The notes below the pieces were generated by a model. It searched no databases. It had not been told where the DNA came from and worked only from the letters and a program-made list of their open reading frames with translations. The position numbers and the translations under genes are program-made. This document shows, piece after piece, positions 6,862 through 15,034 of a stretch of 38,398 nucleotides of DNA (positions within the stretch are counted from its first letter, which is position 1; the number at the start of each line of letters is the position of its first letter). Location: contig NZ_LIRL01000296.1 of the NCBI RefSeq assembly GCF_001419795.1, forward strand, positions 1-38,398, written 5' to 3'. This DNA comes from Streptomyces niveiscabiei. Lineage in GTDB: Bacteria > Actinomycetota > Actinomycetes > Streptomycetales > Streptomycetaceae.

Positions 6862-7074
6862 ATGAGACTCGTCTGGCTGGCCGCGATCAGTGTGCTCGCC
6901 GTCGTGATGGCGGTGTTCACGCCGCACGTGCTGCGCACCGAATCGACGTGGCAGGCCGCTGCCTGGCTCGTCATGCTCGCCGCCACGCTCACCGGCCTCG
7001 CCGCACTCATCCGCGCGGAATTGCTGCTGCGCCGCCTGGAGCGACGGCCCGACAGCGACGTTCCCGGCACCTGA
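6862..7074 (+). CDS. Small two-helix membrane protein
   Basis: A 70-residue protein with two hydrophobic stretches (about 2-20 and 31-52) and a short Arg-rich cytoplasmic-type tail (L-R-R-L-E-R-R). The ATG at 6862 has AAGGAG six bases upstream; the adjacent GTG would be too close. It belongs with the preceding membrane gene and is closed by the strong hairpin at 7141-7170. Function unknown. Confidence 0.6.
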   Translation: MRLVWLAAISVLAVVMAVFTPHVLRTESTWQAAAWLVMLAATLTGLAALIRAELLLRRLERRPDSDVPGT

Positions 7075-7140
7075 CCAGCCATCCGAACGGGCGACGCGGG
7101 AGGCTCCCGGTTGACGCCCGGCGGGTGTAGCGGCAAAGCA

Positions 7141-7170
7141 GAAGGCCCTCACCAGCTGGTGAGGGCCTTC
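7141..7170 (+). terminator. Perfect 30-base palindromic terminator
   Basis: Bases 7141-7155 are the exact reverse complement of 7156-7170. It closes the small membrane-protein operon 66 bp past its last stop and insulates the Abi-like gene downstream. Its symmetry would let it work in both directions. Confidence 0.75.
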
Positions 7171-7246
7171 CAAGGTCTGACCCCGGTCGCGTGACGTAAG
7201 CCAGAGGCTGAACCGGGGAATCTGTCGACCATGATACATCAGAGGG

Positions 7247-8005
7247 GTGCAGATACAACCGACGGCGGCGCAGCTCACGCTCCTGGAACCGCTGATCTCC
7301 CGGCCCCGCCTGGCTCCCTTCCTCGCCGCCACGGCCACGCCGGCGGCCGCGATGGAGTTGTATCTGTGGAACGTGCGCCTGTCGGCCGCCTTCGGCGAGG
7401 TGATCGCCCTTGCCGAGGTCATCCTGCGCAACACCATGGCGGAGCAGCTCGCCACCGTGTACGGGGCCACCTGGTACGCGCGCCCTGAGCTGTTCGACGA
7501 CCGCACCATGAGCGGCTTCAAGACCACCTGGCGCAACATCACCATGCCCGCCGACCCGGCGACCGGGAAACCGGCGACCAAGACCCTCCGGGCAGTCCCG
7601 GCCGGGAAGATCGTGGCGGAGTCCACCTTCGGCTGCTGGGTGAACCTGCTCGACAAGGGCGGCACCCGCGGCGACGGCCCGTACCGCAAGAACGTCGACT
7701 ACGACTCCACCCTGTGGCGCAAGGCCCTGCACAAGGCGTTCCCGAACAGCGGCGGCAAACGGGCCACGGTGTTCACCACCGCGAGCCATGTCCGGTCCCT
7801 GCGCAACCGCGCCGCCCACCACGAACCGCTGATCGACGGCGTTCCCCTCCCGGGCCAGACCGACCGCCGCGGCAACACCCGCCGGCTCACCCTGGCCGAC
7901 GCCCACACCGAGGTCCTGCGCCTGGTCGAGTACATCGACAAGGACGTCGCCACCTGGCTCGGACAGACCAGCCGCGTCCCCGAGCTGCTGCGCACCCGGC
8001 CCTGA
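7247..8005 (+). CDS. Abi-like HEPN protein, putative abortive-infection RNase
   Basis: A 252-residue protein. An early helix reads E-L-Y-L-W-N-V-R-L-S-A-A-F and is followed by E-V-I-L-R-N. The diagnostic C-terminal block is L-R-N-R-A-A-H-H-E-P, whose R186-x4-H191 is the HEPN catalytic signature of Abi_2-type proteins. Such proteins are metal-independent RNases that shut down translation on phage infection. A conserved-looking W-V-N-L-L-D-K-G-G-T segment sits mid-protein. The GTG at 7247 has no spaced ribosome site, and A/T-rich hexamers about 10 bp upstream suggest a leaderless transcript. It is a single gene behind the terminator at 7141-7170. The family call is from motif and architecture; the phage role is inferred from the family. 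Confidence 0.72.
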   Translation: MQIQPTAAQLTLLEPLISRPRLAPFLAATATPAAAMELYLWNVRLSAAFGEVIALAEVILRNTMAEQLATVYGATWYARPELFDDRTMSGFKTTWRNITMPADPATGKPATKTLRAVPAGKIVAESTFGCWVNLLDKGGTRGDGPYRKNVDYDSTLWRKALHKAFPNSGGKRATVFTTASHVRSLRNRAAHHEPLIDGVPLPGQTDRRGNTRRLTLADAHTEVLRLVEYIDKDVATWLGQTSRVPELLRTRP

Positions 8006-8112
8006 ACCGGTCGGCGATTCCCATCGTCGGGCTGGCTGATCATCCCGCTGACACGGCCTTGGACCCCGTGGCAGGGTTCGGTGATCAGATCAGTAGACGG
8101 CAGGGGGCTCCC

Positions 8113-8685
8113 GTGGAAGCACGGATGTGGGACGGACTGGTCGGCGTCGCGAAGGAGACGTACACCGCGTCGCTGGGCGAGGGGGTCGTGCCGCGCCCGC
8201 TGATGATGCCGCTGGTGCGCGGCGAGCTGGTCGGGCTGGTCTGGGTCCGCCCGCTCAAGGTCGGCCAGGACGCGCTCGCCGGGATCGCGGAGCTCGCGAA
8301 CGTCGCCGCGGCGGCCGGCGCGGACGAGGTCGTCCTCGCCTGGGAGACCCACGACGTCGCCATCGCCTGCGAGCTGCCGATCGTCGGCCCGGCGCCGTGC
8401 CTGAACATGGTGCTCGCCACCCGCGACGGGCACGTCCTGCACCAGCTCCCCTACAGCGAGCAGCTCCTGTCCCGCAGTGCCGACGGCTGGGCGTCGGTCG
8501 CCCCGGACTGGAGGCCGGCGCCCGCGCCGCAGCCCGGCGGCGAACTGGTGCCGCCTATCCAGGCCGCGGTGAACTTCTCCTTCGCCCCGATCGAGCTGGA
8601 CCACCCCGACCCGTTCGGCGTCACCGTCGTGCTGATGGAAGAGGACGGCTACCGCATCAGCCTGACCGAAGCGTTCGCCCGCTGA
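8113..8685 (+). CDS. Unknown soluble protein paired with the DUF4231-like gene
   Basis: A 190-residue protein starting at GTG 8113, which has a G-rich patch (AGGGGG) six bases upstream. It looks like a mixed alpha/beta fold with no membrane segment: an L-V-G-L-V-W-V strand, an A-G-A-D-E-V-V-L-A-W-E segment, and two P-rich loops near 130-145. The family is not recognised. Its stop is four bases before the next start, so the pair is almost certainly co-translated. Whether it senses a signal for the membrane partner is only a guess from the gene arrangement. Confidence 0.6.
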   Translation: MEARMWDGLVGVAKETYTASLGEGVVPRPLMMPLVRGELVGLVWVRPLKVGQDALAGIAELANVAAAAGADEVVLAWETHDVAIACELPIVGPAPCLNMVLATRDGHVLHQLPYSEQLLSRSADGWASVAPDWRPAPAPQPGGELVPPIQAAVNFSFAPIELDHPDPFGVTVVLMEEDGYRISLTEAFAR

Positions 8686-8689
8686 GCCC

Positions 8690-9688
8690 GTGGCCCGCGA
8701 CTTCGACGACGACGCGTCCCGCCGTATCCAGGACGCGGACGACCTGATCAACGCCCGTAAGCGGGACGAAGCCGAACGGATTCGCGCCCGCCAGCGGGAC
8801 GCCGACGAACGGATCTACGTGGTGACCACCAACCTCGTCATCGACGCCCAGGAGAAGCTCGCCCGGCGCCGGCGGCTGGACCGCATCTGGCGCGCCGGGG
8901 CGGTGATCTGCTGGCTGTCCTTACTCACCGCCGTCACCGGCACGGGCGTCGCCTGGCTGACCACGGGCGACCCGGCGCGGTTCGTCGTGGGTGATCTGGT
9001 CTGCGGAAGCCTGCTCCTGATGTCCCTGCTGGCGCTGGTCGGCGTCCGCGTCGCCGGGCGGGGCGTGCCGACTCTCCAGCGCCTGGAGGCGCAGCTTGCC
9101 TCCGCGCAGGAGTCGCTGTGGCAGCAGAAGGTCAAGAGCAACCCGGGCCTGGACGACCGGCGCAAGCTATACCGCGAGGAAGTCACCACCGCGATCGAGC
9201 AGTACCAGGCCGACAGCCGCAAGTACCGGCGCATCCACAACAGCCTGCAGACCCTCATCATGATCGGCTCAGCCTCCACGACCACGATCGCGGCCCTGGA
9301 CACCGGCAAGGAGCTGACCTGGCAGAGCGTCACCCTGACCGGCATCAGCTTCGCCATCACGGTGGCCGCGATGTTCACCGGCTACTACAAGTTCCGCGAG
9401 CGCAGCTACTTCCTGCAGCAGACCGCCGACGCTATCGAGGAGGAGGCCAACGCCGTCCGGCTCGGCATCGGCCCGTACAGCGAGTACGGGCCCGGCCGGG
9501 AAGACGAGGCGCTGAAGAAGTTCACCCAGCGCGTCGAAGAACACCGCAACGAGCAGCGGCGCCGCCAGCAGCAGCTGGACCAGCCCGCCGACCAGGCCAC
9601 GCCCTCCAGCCAGCCGCCCGCCGCCCGCCGCCTGACGCGGGCGGCTATCGGCGTCGGCGGCCGCCAATGCGACCGAGGTGGCGGTTGA
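8690..9688 (+). CDS. DUF4231/SLATT-like membrane protein
   Basis: This 332-residue protein starts at GTG 8690, four bases after the previous stop. A charged N-terminal helix (about 5-60) leads to two membrane segments (about 66-87 and 95-120), then a charged coiled-coil linker (125-180). A second hydrophobic pair follows (about 188-208 and 213-232). The block Y-K-F-R-E-R-S-Y-F-L-Q-Q-T-A-D-A-I-E-E-E follows the last helix and is characteristic of DUF4231, a relative of the SLATT effectors predicted to make pores in conflict systems. The tail is Gln/Ala/Pro-rich. Its last 44 bases overlap the convergent zinc-knuckle gene. Assignment to DUF4231 is fairly firm; an effector role is inferred from related families. 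Confidence 0.65.
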   Translation: MARDFDDDASRRIQDADDLINARKRDEAERIRARQRDADERIYVVTTNLVIDAQEKLARRRRLDRIWRAGAVICWLSLLTAVTGTGVAWLTTGDPARFVVGDLVCGSLLLMSLLALVGVRVAGRGVPTLQRLEAQLASAQESLWQQKVKSNPGLDDRRKLYREEVTTAIEQYQADSRKYRRIHNSLQTLIMIGSASTTTIAALDTGKELTWQSVTLTGISFAITVAAMFTGYYKFRERSYFLQQTADAIEEEANAVRLGIGPYSEYGPGREDEALKKFTQRVEEHRNEQRRRQQQLDQPADQATPSSQPPAARRLTRAAIGVGGRQCDRGGG

Positions 9689-10382
9689 GGATGTCCAGCC
9701 TTGCCTGGTGGGATCCGGCGGGCAGCGCGCACTCGGCATCCGGCTTGGCGTGGCACACCGGGCAGGAGATCTTCATCAGCCGGTAGTGGGGGACCATGCT
9801 CGCGCTCCCCCGCTGCGTGCGCCGGTCCTCCGGCTCGCGGGCCTTCTTGGCCTTCGTCGCGGCCTCGCGCTCCTTCACGATCGGTTCGATCCGCTCGTCA
9901 TGGCCGTACTCGCGCCGGACCGCCGTGCCGCCAACCTCGCCCGGGTCGGTGCAGTCCTGCCCGGCCTTCGCGTCGCAGACGGGGCAGCGGCGGCGGATCC
10001 AGAACCGGCGGGCGACCTTCTCGTGCAGCGGGACCTTCCGGCCCGTTGGACGGTGCTGGATCGGCTGGACCGCCGCCGGGGCGCACTCGCCGGGCATGTG
10101 CCGCCACGCGTCGTACCGGCGCTGCTTGCGCTGCCCTTCCTTGAACTCCCCGTCGCAGCTCGCGCACTTCTTCGCCGACTTGATCGTCTCCCGGGGCGTG
10201 GCGCGGGCTGGATCGTGCGAGCCCCGGGACAGCTTCGGGGCCAGGGCCGGCCTGGTTTCCTGGGTGCCGTCGCGGCGCACGATGGTCACGTCCGAGGCCG
10301 GTGGCCGGTCGTACGACGGGAGCTCCGGCGCGGCAACGTACGACTGCCCCTTCGGGCCCGGCCACTGACGATGCTTCGACAT
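9645..10382 (-). CDS. Zinc-knuckle protein with three Cys clusters
   Basis: A 245-residue basic protein starting M-S-K-H-R-Q-W-P-G-P. Three Cys clusters are visible: C-A-S-C in the middle (about residue 86), C-P-V-C-D-A-K-A-G-Q-D-C (about 146) and C-P-V-C-H-A-K-P-D-A-E-C (about 214). The last two are clear tandem copies of a CxxC-x7-C knuckle. Between them lies a Lys/Glu-rich helix. Similar knuckles occur in actinobacterial plasmid and phage proteins of unknown role, and nucleic-acid binding is plausible. No good ribosome site precedes the ATG; a TACGCT hexamer eight bases before it suggests leaderless expression. It converges with, and overlaps, the DUF4231-like gene. Confidence 0.65.
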   Translation of the reverse strand: MSKHRQWPGPKGQSYVAAPELPSYDRPPASDVTIVRRDGTQETRPALAPKLSRGSHDPARATPRETIKSAKKCASCDGEFKEGQRKQRRYDAWRHMPGECAPAAVQPIQHRPTGRKVPLHEKVARRFWIRRRCPVCDAKAGQDCTDPGEVGGTAVRREYGHDERIEPIVKEREAATKAKKAREPEDRRTQRGSASMVPHYRLMKISCPVCHAKPDAECALPAGSHQARLDILNRHLGRIGGRRRR

Positions 10383-10575
10383 ACCGGCAGCGTAGCCACC
10401 GGCCCGGAGCGGCGGCAGGGCGCGAACCGCCCATGCCTCCAACGTGGTTGATCAGGGCGCCGGATCACGCCATCGGCCTGTCCGTGATTCGTGGACCACC
10501 TGTTGGGTTCAATGGCACGATCCCCGTGTACAAGTTCGACAGGATGCCTCTACTCACAGGGAGATCCCGCCCCGC

Positions 10576-11088
10576 ATGCGCAGCGCCGTTCTGGAACGGG
10601 CCGAACAGTCCGCTTCCGCTCTCTCTTTGTCGGTAACCAGCCAGGACTGGGATGCCGTACGGGCGGCGTTGCAAGGAACGGCCCGTCGGCCTCTGCTGTC
10701 CCGCGCCGTTGTCTGGGCGGCTCTGCGGGTCGTTGCGGCCTGCGGCGATCTGCACGGGCCGATTCAGAAGAAGGGGTGGCGGGCCCGGGATACCGACGCC
10801 CATCACTACCGCCATCTCTTCCGTCAGGAGACCGAACTCCTGCGGCGACTGAAGATCCGAGCCTTCTTCGGTTCCACCGATGTCATGGGAAACCGTCTCT
10901 CCCAGAAGGATCTGCGGGCCCAAGCCGCGAAGATCGAGACGGCATTCGTTGATCGGCATCCGTTCTTTACCGAGGAAACTGACGCGGCTGCGGTCCACAA
11001 CAGCGCGCGTATCGCGCTGGCAATAGCTCAGCACCTCGCCAACGGGGTCTCGCTGCCTGCGGATTGCTCCACGGGGAGCGACTGGTGA
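10576..11088 (+). CDS. Unknown 170-residue protein
   Basis: The ATG at 10576 (M-R-S-A-V-L-E-R-A-E) has GGGAG twelve bases upstream, slightly far, but codon usage becomes typical only here. The protein is largely helical with an S-L-S-V-T-S-Q-D-W-D-A-V-R-A-A-L start and a charged centre containing H-H-Y-R-H-L-F-R-Q-E-T-E. Codon use is less GC-biased than that of its neighbours (several CTC, GAT and TTC/TTT codons), so it may be a recent arrival. It is transcribed away from the zinc-knuckle gene across a 193-bp spacer. Function unknown. Confidence 0.55.
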   Translation: MRSAVLERAEQSASALSLSVTSQDWDAVRAALQGTARRPLLSRAVVWAALRVVAACGDLHGPIQKKGWRARDTDAHHYRHLFRQETELLRRLKIRAFFGSTDVMGNRLSQKDLRAQAAKIETAFVDRHPFFTEETDAAAVHNSARIALAIAQHLANGVSLPADCSTGSDW

Positions 11089-11179
11089 GGTTGCGGCCAC
11101 GGACCATCGAGTACACGTCACAGCGGCAGTAGATTGGGCGGCCGGATCGACAAAGCCAGCTGTTCAGGGGGCAAGGGGC

Positions 11180-13300
11180 ATGGACACCGAGGGCAGGTAC
11201 GACGGAGAGCGCCCGCGCGATCGGGTGCCGGAGCCGCCGGCCGGGCCGCCGTCCCGAATACCGGCGCCGCCGCCTTATGCCCCCGGCTCAATGCCAACTT
11301 CTCCGGGGACGGCATTCCTCACGTGGTTGCGGGCACCGCGGCCCGAAGCCGGGCCAGGGATCTGGAGGTTGGGGCACAGGCCCCGTCCGAAGGAGGAGCC
11401 GGAGCGGGTGCCCGGGCGCCAGCTGGTGTTCGGGGCGCTGTTGGCGCTGCTGGCGGCGTGGATGGTCTGGTCGCTTCTGTACAACGGGTATCTGGGCTGG
11501 TGGTGGTTCCTTCCGCTGGAGCTGGTGACGCCCGACTCGTGGCGGCACGGGCAGGCCGGGCCGGTGGCCACGGTGGTGACGTACTACGGCTACTACGCCT
11601 TGGTCGGCGGAGGTCTGCTGTTCGCGGCGGGCAAGATCGGGCGGTGGGGTGAGGTGTGGCGGCGGTACATCGCCCCGCGCTTCAAGCTGGCCGAGGCCGA
11701 ACTCCCGCCGCCGCCCCCGGGTGAGGATCCTGCCGAATGGCCCGAGCTGCGGACCGCCGGGGCGGGGGCGGCTGCCGACCGGCTCGCCGCCGATGCCCGT
11801 GCCGGGCTGATGGGCGACGTCGACCACGCCCGGATCATGCGGGCCTGGCAGTCCGTACGGTCCGGCCGTCATCCGCTCGCCTCGTTCAGCGCCGCCGTTG
11901 TCGAGGCGGGGGCGGCGGCGTGTGCGCACCCGTCCGGGTCACGGGATCTGCCCGCCCGGTCCGCGCGGCACGATCTGCTGACCCACCAGGTGCGGCTCGG
12001 CACGGCGGTCGACGAACCGAAGAACCCGTACGGCTACCGGTCGGCCGGGCTGGCCCTCGGTCCGGACGTGCTGGGCACCTCGCTGCTGGTGGTCGGCCCG
12101 TCCGGGTCGGGCAAGACCCAGTTGGTGATCCGCCCGATCGCGGAAGCGCTGTGCCTTCAGGCCCTCACCGGGCGGGCCGCGGTGGTGGTTGTGGGCGCGG
12201 CCGGGGCGGCGCTGGGAGGCGGCGAGCAGTACGACGTCGTGATCCGGATCGGTGATCCCTCCTCTGCGTACGACCTGGATCTGTACGGCGGCACGACCGA
12301 CTCGGATGAGGCTGCCGCCGTGCTCGCCGAAGCCCTGGTCGGCGATCTCGTCAGCGAGCAGGTCGGCGGGGACAGCCGGAGGGCGGCGACCGCGCTCGCG
12401 CAGTTGCTCGGTCCGTTCCGTGCGGTCCACGGCCGCTTCCCCGCGGTTGCCGAGCTGCGGCAGCTCCTGGACGGCGCGCCCGCGCAGATCGAGAAGCTGC
12501 GCCGGTCGCTGGAGGAGTCGGGCCAGGAGGCGATGCTGCGCGAACTCGATGCCCGCGAGCGGCAGTCGGCCGGGGCGGGCGACGCAGGGGCGGTGCTCGC
12601 CGACCGGATCGCGCTGCTGGACCGGTCCTCCTTCGCCTCCTTCTTCGACACCAGCGGCCAGAGCCGGCCGTTCTCACTGCGGGCCCTCGATCACCCGGTG
12701 CGGGTACGGATCGACCTGCCCGACCGAGGTCATCCCGACGCCTCCCGGGTCCTGGCCCGGCTGCTGCTGGCGCAGTTCACCACGAGCGTCGTGCACCGTG
12801 AGGACCGCTCGCTGTTCGCCTGCCTGGTCCTTGATGACGCCGCCCGCGCCGTCACCACGGAGGCCGTGCGGAGCGTGCAGCGGCTGCGGTCGGCGAACGC
12901 GGGCGTGGTGCTCGCGCTGCACACCCTCGATGAGGTGCCGGCCGCGCTGAGGGCGCCGCTGCTGGGTGCGGTCGGCTGCCGGATGGCGCTGTCCGGGCTC
13001 ACCTCCTGGGACGGGCAGCAGTTCGCCGAGGCCTGGGGCAAGGAGTGGATCGAGGCTCGGGACGTCACCGACCGGCAGATCATCGCGGAGACGGCCGGGG
13101 GCAAGGCGTGGCACCTGCTGCGGCAGGCGATCTCAGGGAAGGCTCCGACGCAGCGGGCGGTGACGGTGCGCCAGGTCGAACGGGAACGGTGGTCGCCCTC
13201 CGAGCTCGCGCACCAGGTGCCGCCCGGGCACGCGGTGATCTCGCTGTCGTCCGTGGCGGGCGAGCACACCTCGCCCCTTCTGGTGAACTTGCGCGGCTGA
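11180..13300 (+). CDS. VirD4/TraG-like membrane ATPase, putative coupling protein
   Basis: A 706-residue protein with a proline-rich cytoplasmic N-terminus (1-70) and two membrane segments (about 80-115 and 128-150). An ATPase domain follows. Walker A is G-P-S-G-S-G-K312-T, and a Walker-B-like strand F-A-C-L-V-L-D-D lies near residue 552. The segment L-H-T-L-D-E-V-P-A (about 578) resembles the sensor region of coupling proteins. This layout, two N-terminal helices then a RecA-like motor, is that of type IV coupling proteins that feed DNA-protein substrates into a conjugation channel. It faces the minus-strand operon at 13383-18538, which encodes other channel-like parts, across a shared terminator. 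Actinobacterial versions are divergent, so the exact subfamily is uncertain. Confidence 0.75.
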   Translation: MDTEGRYDGERPRDRVPEPPAGPPSRIPAPPPYAPGSMPTSPGTAFLTWLRAPRPEAGPGIWRLGHRPRPKEEPERVPGRQLVFGALLALLAAWMVWSLLYNGYLGWWWFLPLELVTPDSWRHGQAGPVATVVTYYGYYALVGGGLLFAAGKIGRWGEVWRRYIAPRFKLAEAELPPPPPGEDPAEWPELRTAGAGAAADRLAADARAGLMGDVDHARIMRAWQSVRSGRHPLASFSAAVVEAGAAACAHPSGSRDLPARSARHDLLTHQVRLGTAVDEPKNPYGYRSAGLALGPDVLGTSLLVVGPSGSGKTQLVIRPIAEALCLQALTGRAAVVVVGAAGAALGGGEQYDVVIRIGDPSSAYDLDLYGGTTDSDEAAAVLAEALVGDLVSEQVGGDSRRAATALAQLLGPFRAVHGRFPAVAELRQLLDGAPAQIEKLRRSLEESGQEAMLRELDARERQSAGAGDAGAVLADRIALLDRSSFASFFDTSGQSRPFSLRALDHPVRVRIDLPDRGHPDASRVLARLLLAQFTTSVVHREDRSLFACLVLDDAARAVTTEAVRSVQRLRSANAGVVLALHTLDEVPAALRAPLLGAVGCRMALSGLTSWDGQQFAEAWGKEWIEARDVTDRQIIAETAGGKAWHLLRQAISGKAPTQRAVTVRQVERERWSPSELAHQVPPGHAVISLSSVAGEHTSPLLVNLRG

Positions 13301-13325
13301 CCGCGCGTCGGATGGACGACGTGAG

Positions 13326-13361
13326 CGGGCCCCGGAAGCCTGTAGATGCTGCCGGGGCCCG
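13326..13361. terminator. Bidirectional terminator between convergent transfer genes
   Basis: A ten-base-pair GC stem (13326-13335 with 13352-13361) closes a 16-base loop. It lies in the 82-bp gap between the stop of the VirD4-like gene and the stop of the convergent membrane-protein gene, so it can serve both. Confidence 0.7.
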
Positions 13362-13382
13362 TCGCGTGGGTGCTGCCTGGGG

Positions 13383-14480
13383 TTACTTGTCGTCCTTGGG
13401 CTTCGGTTTGGGATCGCGGCTGCCGTGGGCGCCGATGCCGCCGGAGGCGGGGTTCGAAGGCCTGGGGGTGCTGGAACGGGGCGAGCCGTTGACACTGCTG
13501 GTGCGGTCGCTGTGGGTGGAGATGCCGCGCTGGACACCAACCGCGGCACCTACGGTGCCGGTGACCGCGCGGGAGGCCCCGGCACCGGTGCGGGCGACCT
13601 TGCGGGCCACCTGGATGCTGTCGCCGAAGCCGGGGAACTTGAAGATCAGGTATCCGGCGGCCCCGAGCGCGGCAGCGGAGATGCCCAGCCCGGTGACGAC
13701 CGGCCCCTGCTCACCGGTGTTCTCCAGCGCCGCCGCCAGACCAAGGATGATCACCACGATCGGCTCGATCAGGATCAGGCCGACCATGAGGGCGGCCCAT
13801 CGGCGTATGTGGCCCCACAGGTCCTTGTCGACCAGCCCGCTGTACACGACGACACCCAGCAGCGCGCCGGCGTACAGGCTCATGGCCCGCAGGACCAGCA
13901 GCAGCCAGATGGCGCCGCACAGCAGGATCGTCAGCAGCGAGGCGACGATCTGGATAATCGGGCCGCCGCCTATCTTGCCGTCCTTCAGAGCGGTACCGAG
14001 GGAGGCGAACACGCCGCCGGGCTCACCACCGAGAGCGGAGACCAGGACGTCGGTAACCCCGCTGACCGCGTTGACGACGGTATAGAGGATCAGCGGGGTG
14101 AAAGCCACGGCGCCGACCGCGATCCACAGCAGGCCGATCGCCTCCGAGAAGGCGGTCGTCATCGGCACCCCGCGCACCGCGCGCTTGGCGACGGCCAGCA
14201 GCCACAGGACCAGGACCAGGATCGTGGAAGCGGCGAAGACGACCGCGTACTGCTGCAGGAAGTTCTGGTTGGTGAAGTCCACGGCGCTGCGGTCGGTGAT
14301 GGACGTGCCGAGGTGCCGGGCCGTCCAGTCCGCAGCTTCCGCGACTTTCTGCGCGAGCTGGTGCAGCGGGTCCAGGCTGTCGAGCGCGTCGCTGCCGCCG
14401 CCGGTGTTCTTGCTGCCGTCCTTGCAGTACTCCCCAGCGGCACCGGCGATCGTGTCGCACGGTTCATCGGCGAGCAGCAT
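13383..14480 (-). CDS. Polytopic membrane protein, VirB6/TrbL-like
   Basis: A 365-residue protein. The N-terminal part (1-75) carries two Cys in C-D-T-I-A-G-A-A-G-E-Y-C and may be extracytoplasmic. About six hydrophobic segments follow between residues 80 and 295 (for example V-F-A-A-S-T-I-L-V-L-V-L-W-L-L and L-L-T-I-L-L-C-G-A-I-W-L-L). The C-terminal 65 residues are a basic Ser/Pro/Lys-rich tail. A signal-like N-terminus, a helical bundle and a disordered tail match the VirB6/TrbL class of conjugation channel proteins. The ATG at 14480 has GAGGG nearby. It is the last gene of the minus-strand transfer operon, 66 bp after the small helical gene. Confidence 0.6.
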   Translation of the reverse strand: MLLADEPCDTIAGAAGEYCKDGSKNTGGGSDALDSLDPLHQLAQKVAEAADWTARHLGTSITDRSAVDFTNQNFLQQYAVVFAASTILVLVLWLLAVAKRAVRGVPMTTAFSEAIGLLWIAVGAVAFTPLILYTVVNAVSGVTDVLVSALGGEPGGVFASLGTALKDGKIGGGPIIQIVASLLTILLCGAIWLLLVLRAMSLYAGALLGVVVYSGLVDKDLWGHIRRWAALMVGLILIEPIVVIILGLAAALENTGEQGPVVTGLGISAAALGAAGYLIFKFPGFGDSIQVARKVARTGAGASRAVTGTVGAAVGVQRGISTHSDRTSSVNGSPRSSTPRPSNPASGGIGAHGSRDPKPKPKDDK

Positions 14481-14546
14481 CGGTCCCTCGCTCCCGGTCG
14501 TGAAGTCGTGGCTGTGGCAAGGGAGTTCCCCCCTCGGTCGTGACGT

Positions 14547-14852
14547 TCAGTGCAGCGTACGGCGGGCTTGGCGCAGCTGGGTAACCGCTGTGGTCGTGTA
14601 CTGGCCAGCCTGGTGAAGCGCGGTCACGGCTTGGTCGGTGGGTGGCCCGGGCCGGCTCAACTGCCCGTACGCGGCGGCGAGCTGTTGCAGGACGGTGGCG
14701 GCCGCGGTGTGGAGCCGGGTGAGGTCGTCGACGCCCTGGCGGACGGTCTGGGTGTGGCTCCACTCAGCCCGGCCGGCCTGCACGTCGCGGACAAGCCGCT
14801 CGAGCGCGTCGGCGGCGGCGCGGGCGTGCATAGATGGGTTCTGAGCGGTCAT
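14547..14852 (-). CDS. Small helical protein of the transfer operon
   Basis: A 101-residue protein starting at ATG 14852 with GGGGAG eight bases upstream. It is almost entirely helical and rich in Ala, Gln, Leu and Thr (for example L-H-T-A-A-A-T-V-L-Q-Q-L-A-A-A-Y-G). It has no membrane segment and no Cys, and the pattern suggests a two- or three-helix bundle. The size and hairpin-like layout recall small secreted partners of actinobacterial export systems, but no W-x-G motif is present. The family is not recognised. It follows the repeat-rich spacer 14853-15024 downstream of the FtsK-like gene. Confidence 0.55.
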   Translation of the reverse strand: MTAQNPSMHARAAADALERLVRDVQAGRAEWSHTQTVRQGVDDLTRLHTAAATVLQQLAAAYGQLSRPGPPTDQAVTALHQAGQYTTTAVTQLRQARRTLH

Positions 14853-14934
14853 CGGCCATCTCCCCGGGGGTAGCAAATCGACGTGTCCGACCCGTCATTG
14901 CAGGTCACGACCTGTCGGTGACCTGACCGCGGCG

Positions 14935-15034
14935 GACAGGCCGACAGGCCGTACGGCGGGCCGGGCACGGTGCCGGACAGGACATGGACAGGCCATGACT
15001 GGACACTGACACGTCGGGGACAGGTCATGACAGG
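14935..15034. repeat. Cluster of six GACAGG boxes
   Basis: GACAGG occurs at 14935, 14943, 14976, 14987, 15019 and 15029 on the plus strand. Most lie in the longer word GGACAGGCC or GGACAGGTC, and an inverted CCTGTC lies just to the left. The cluster covers the spacer between two genes of the transfer operon and the last ten bases of the FtsK-like gene. The same words recur at 20204-20314. A regulatory or transfer-origin site is possible. Confidence 0.5.
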
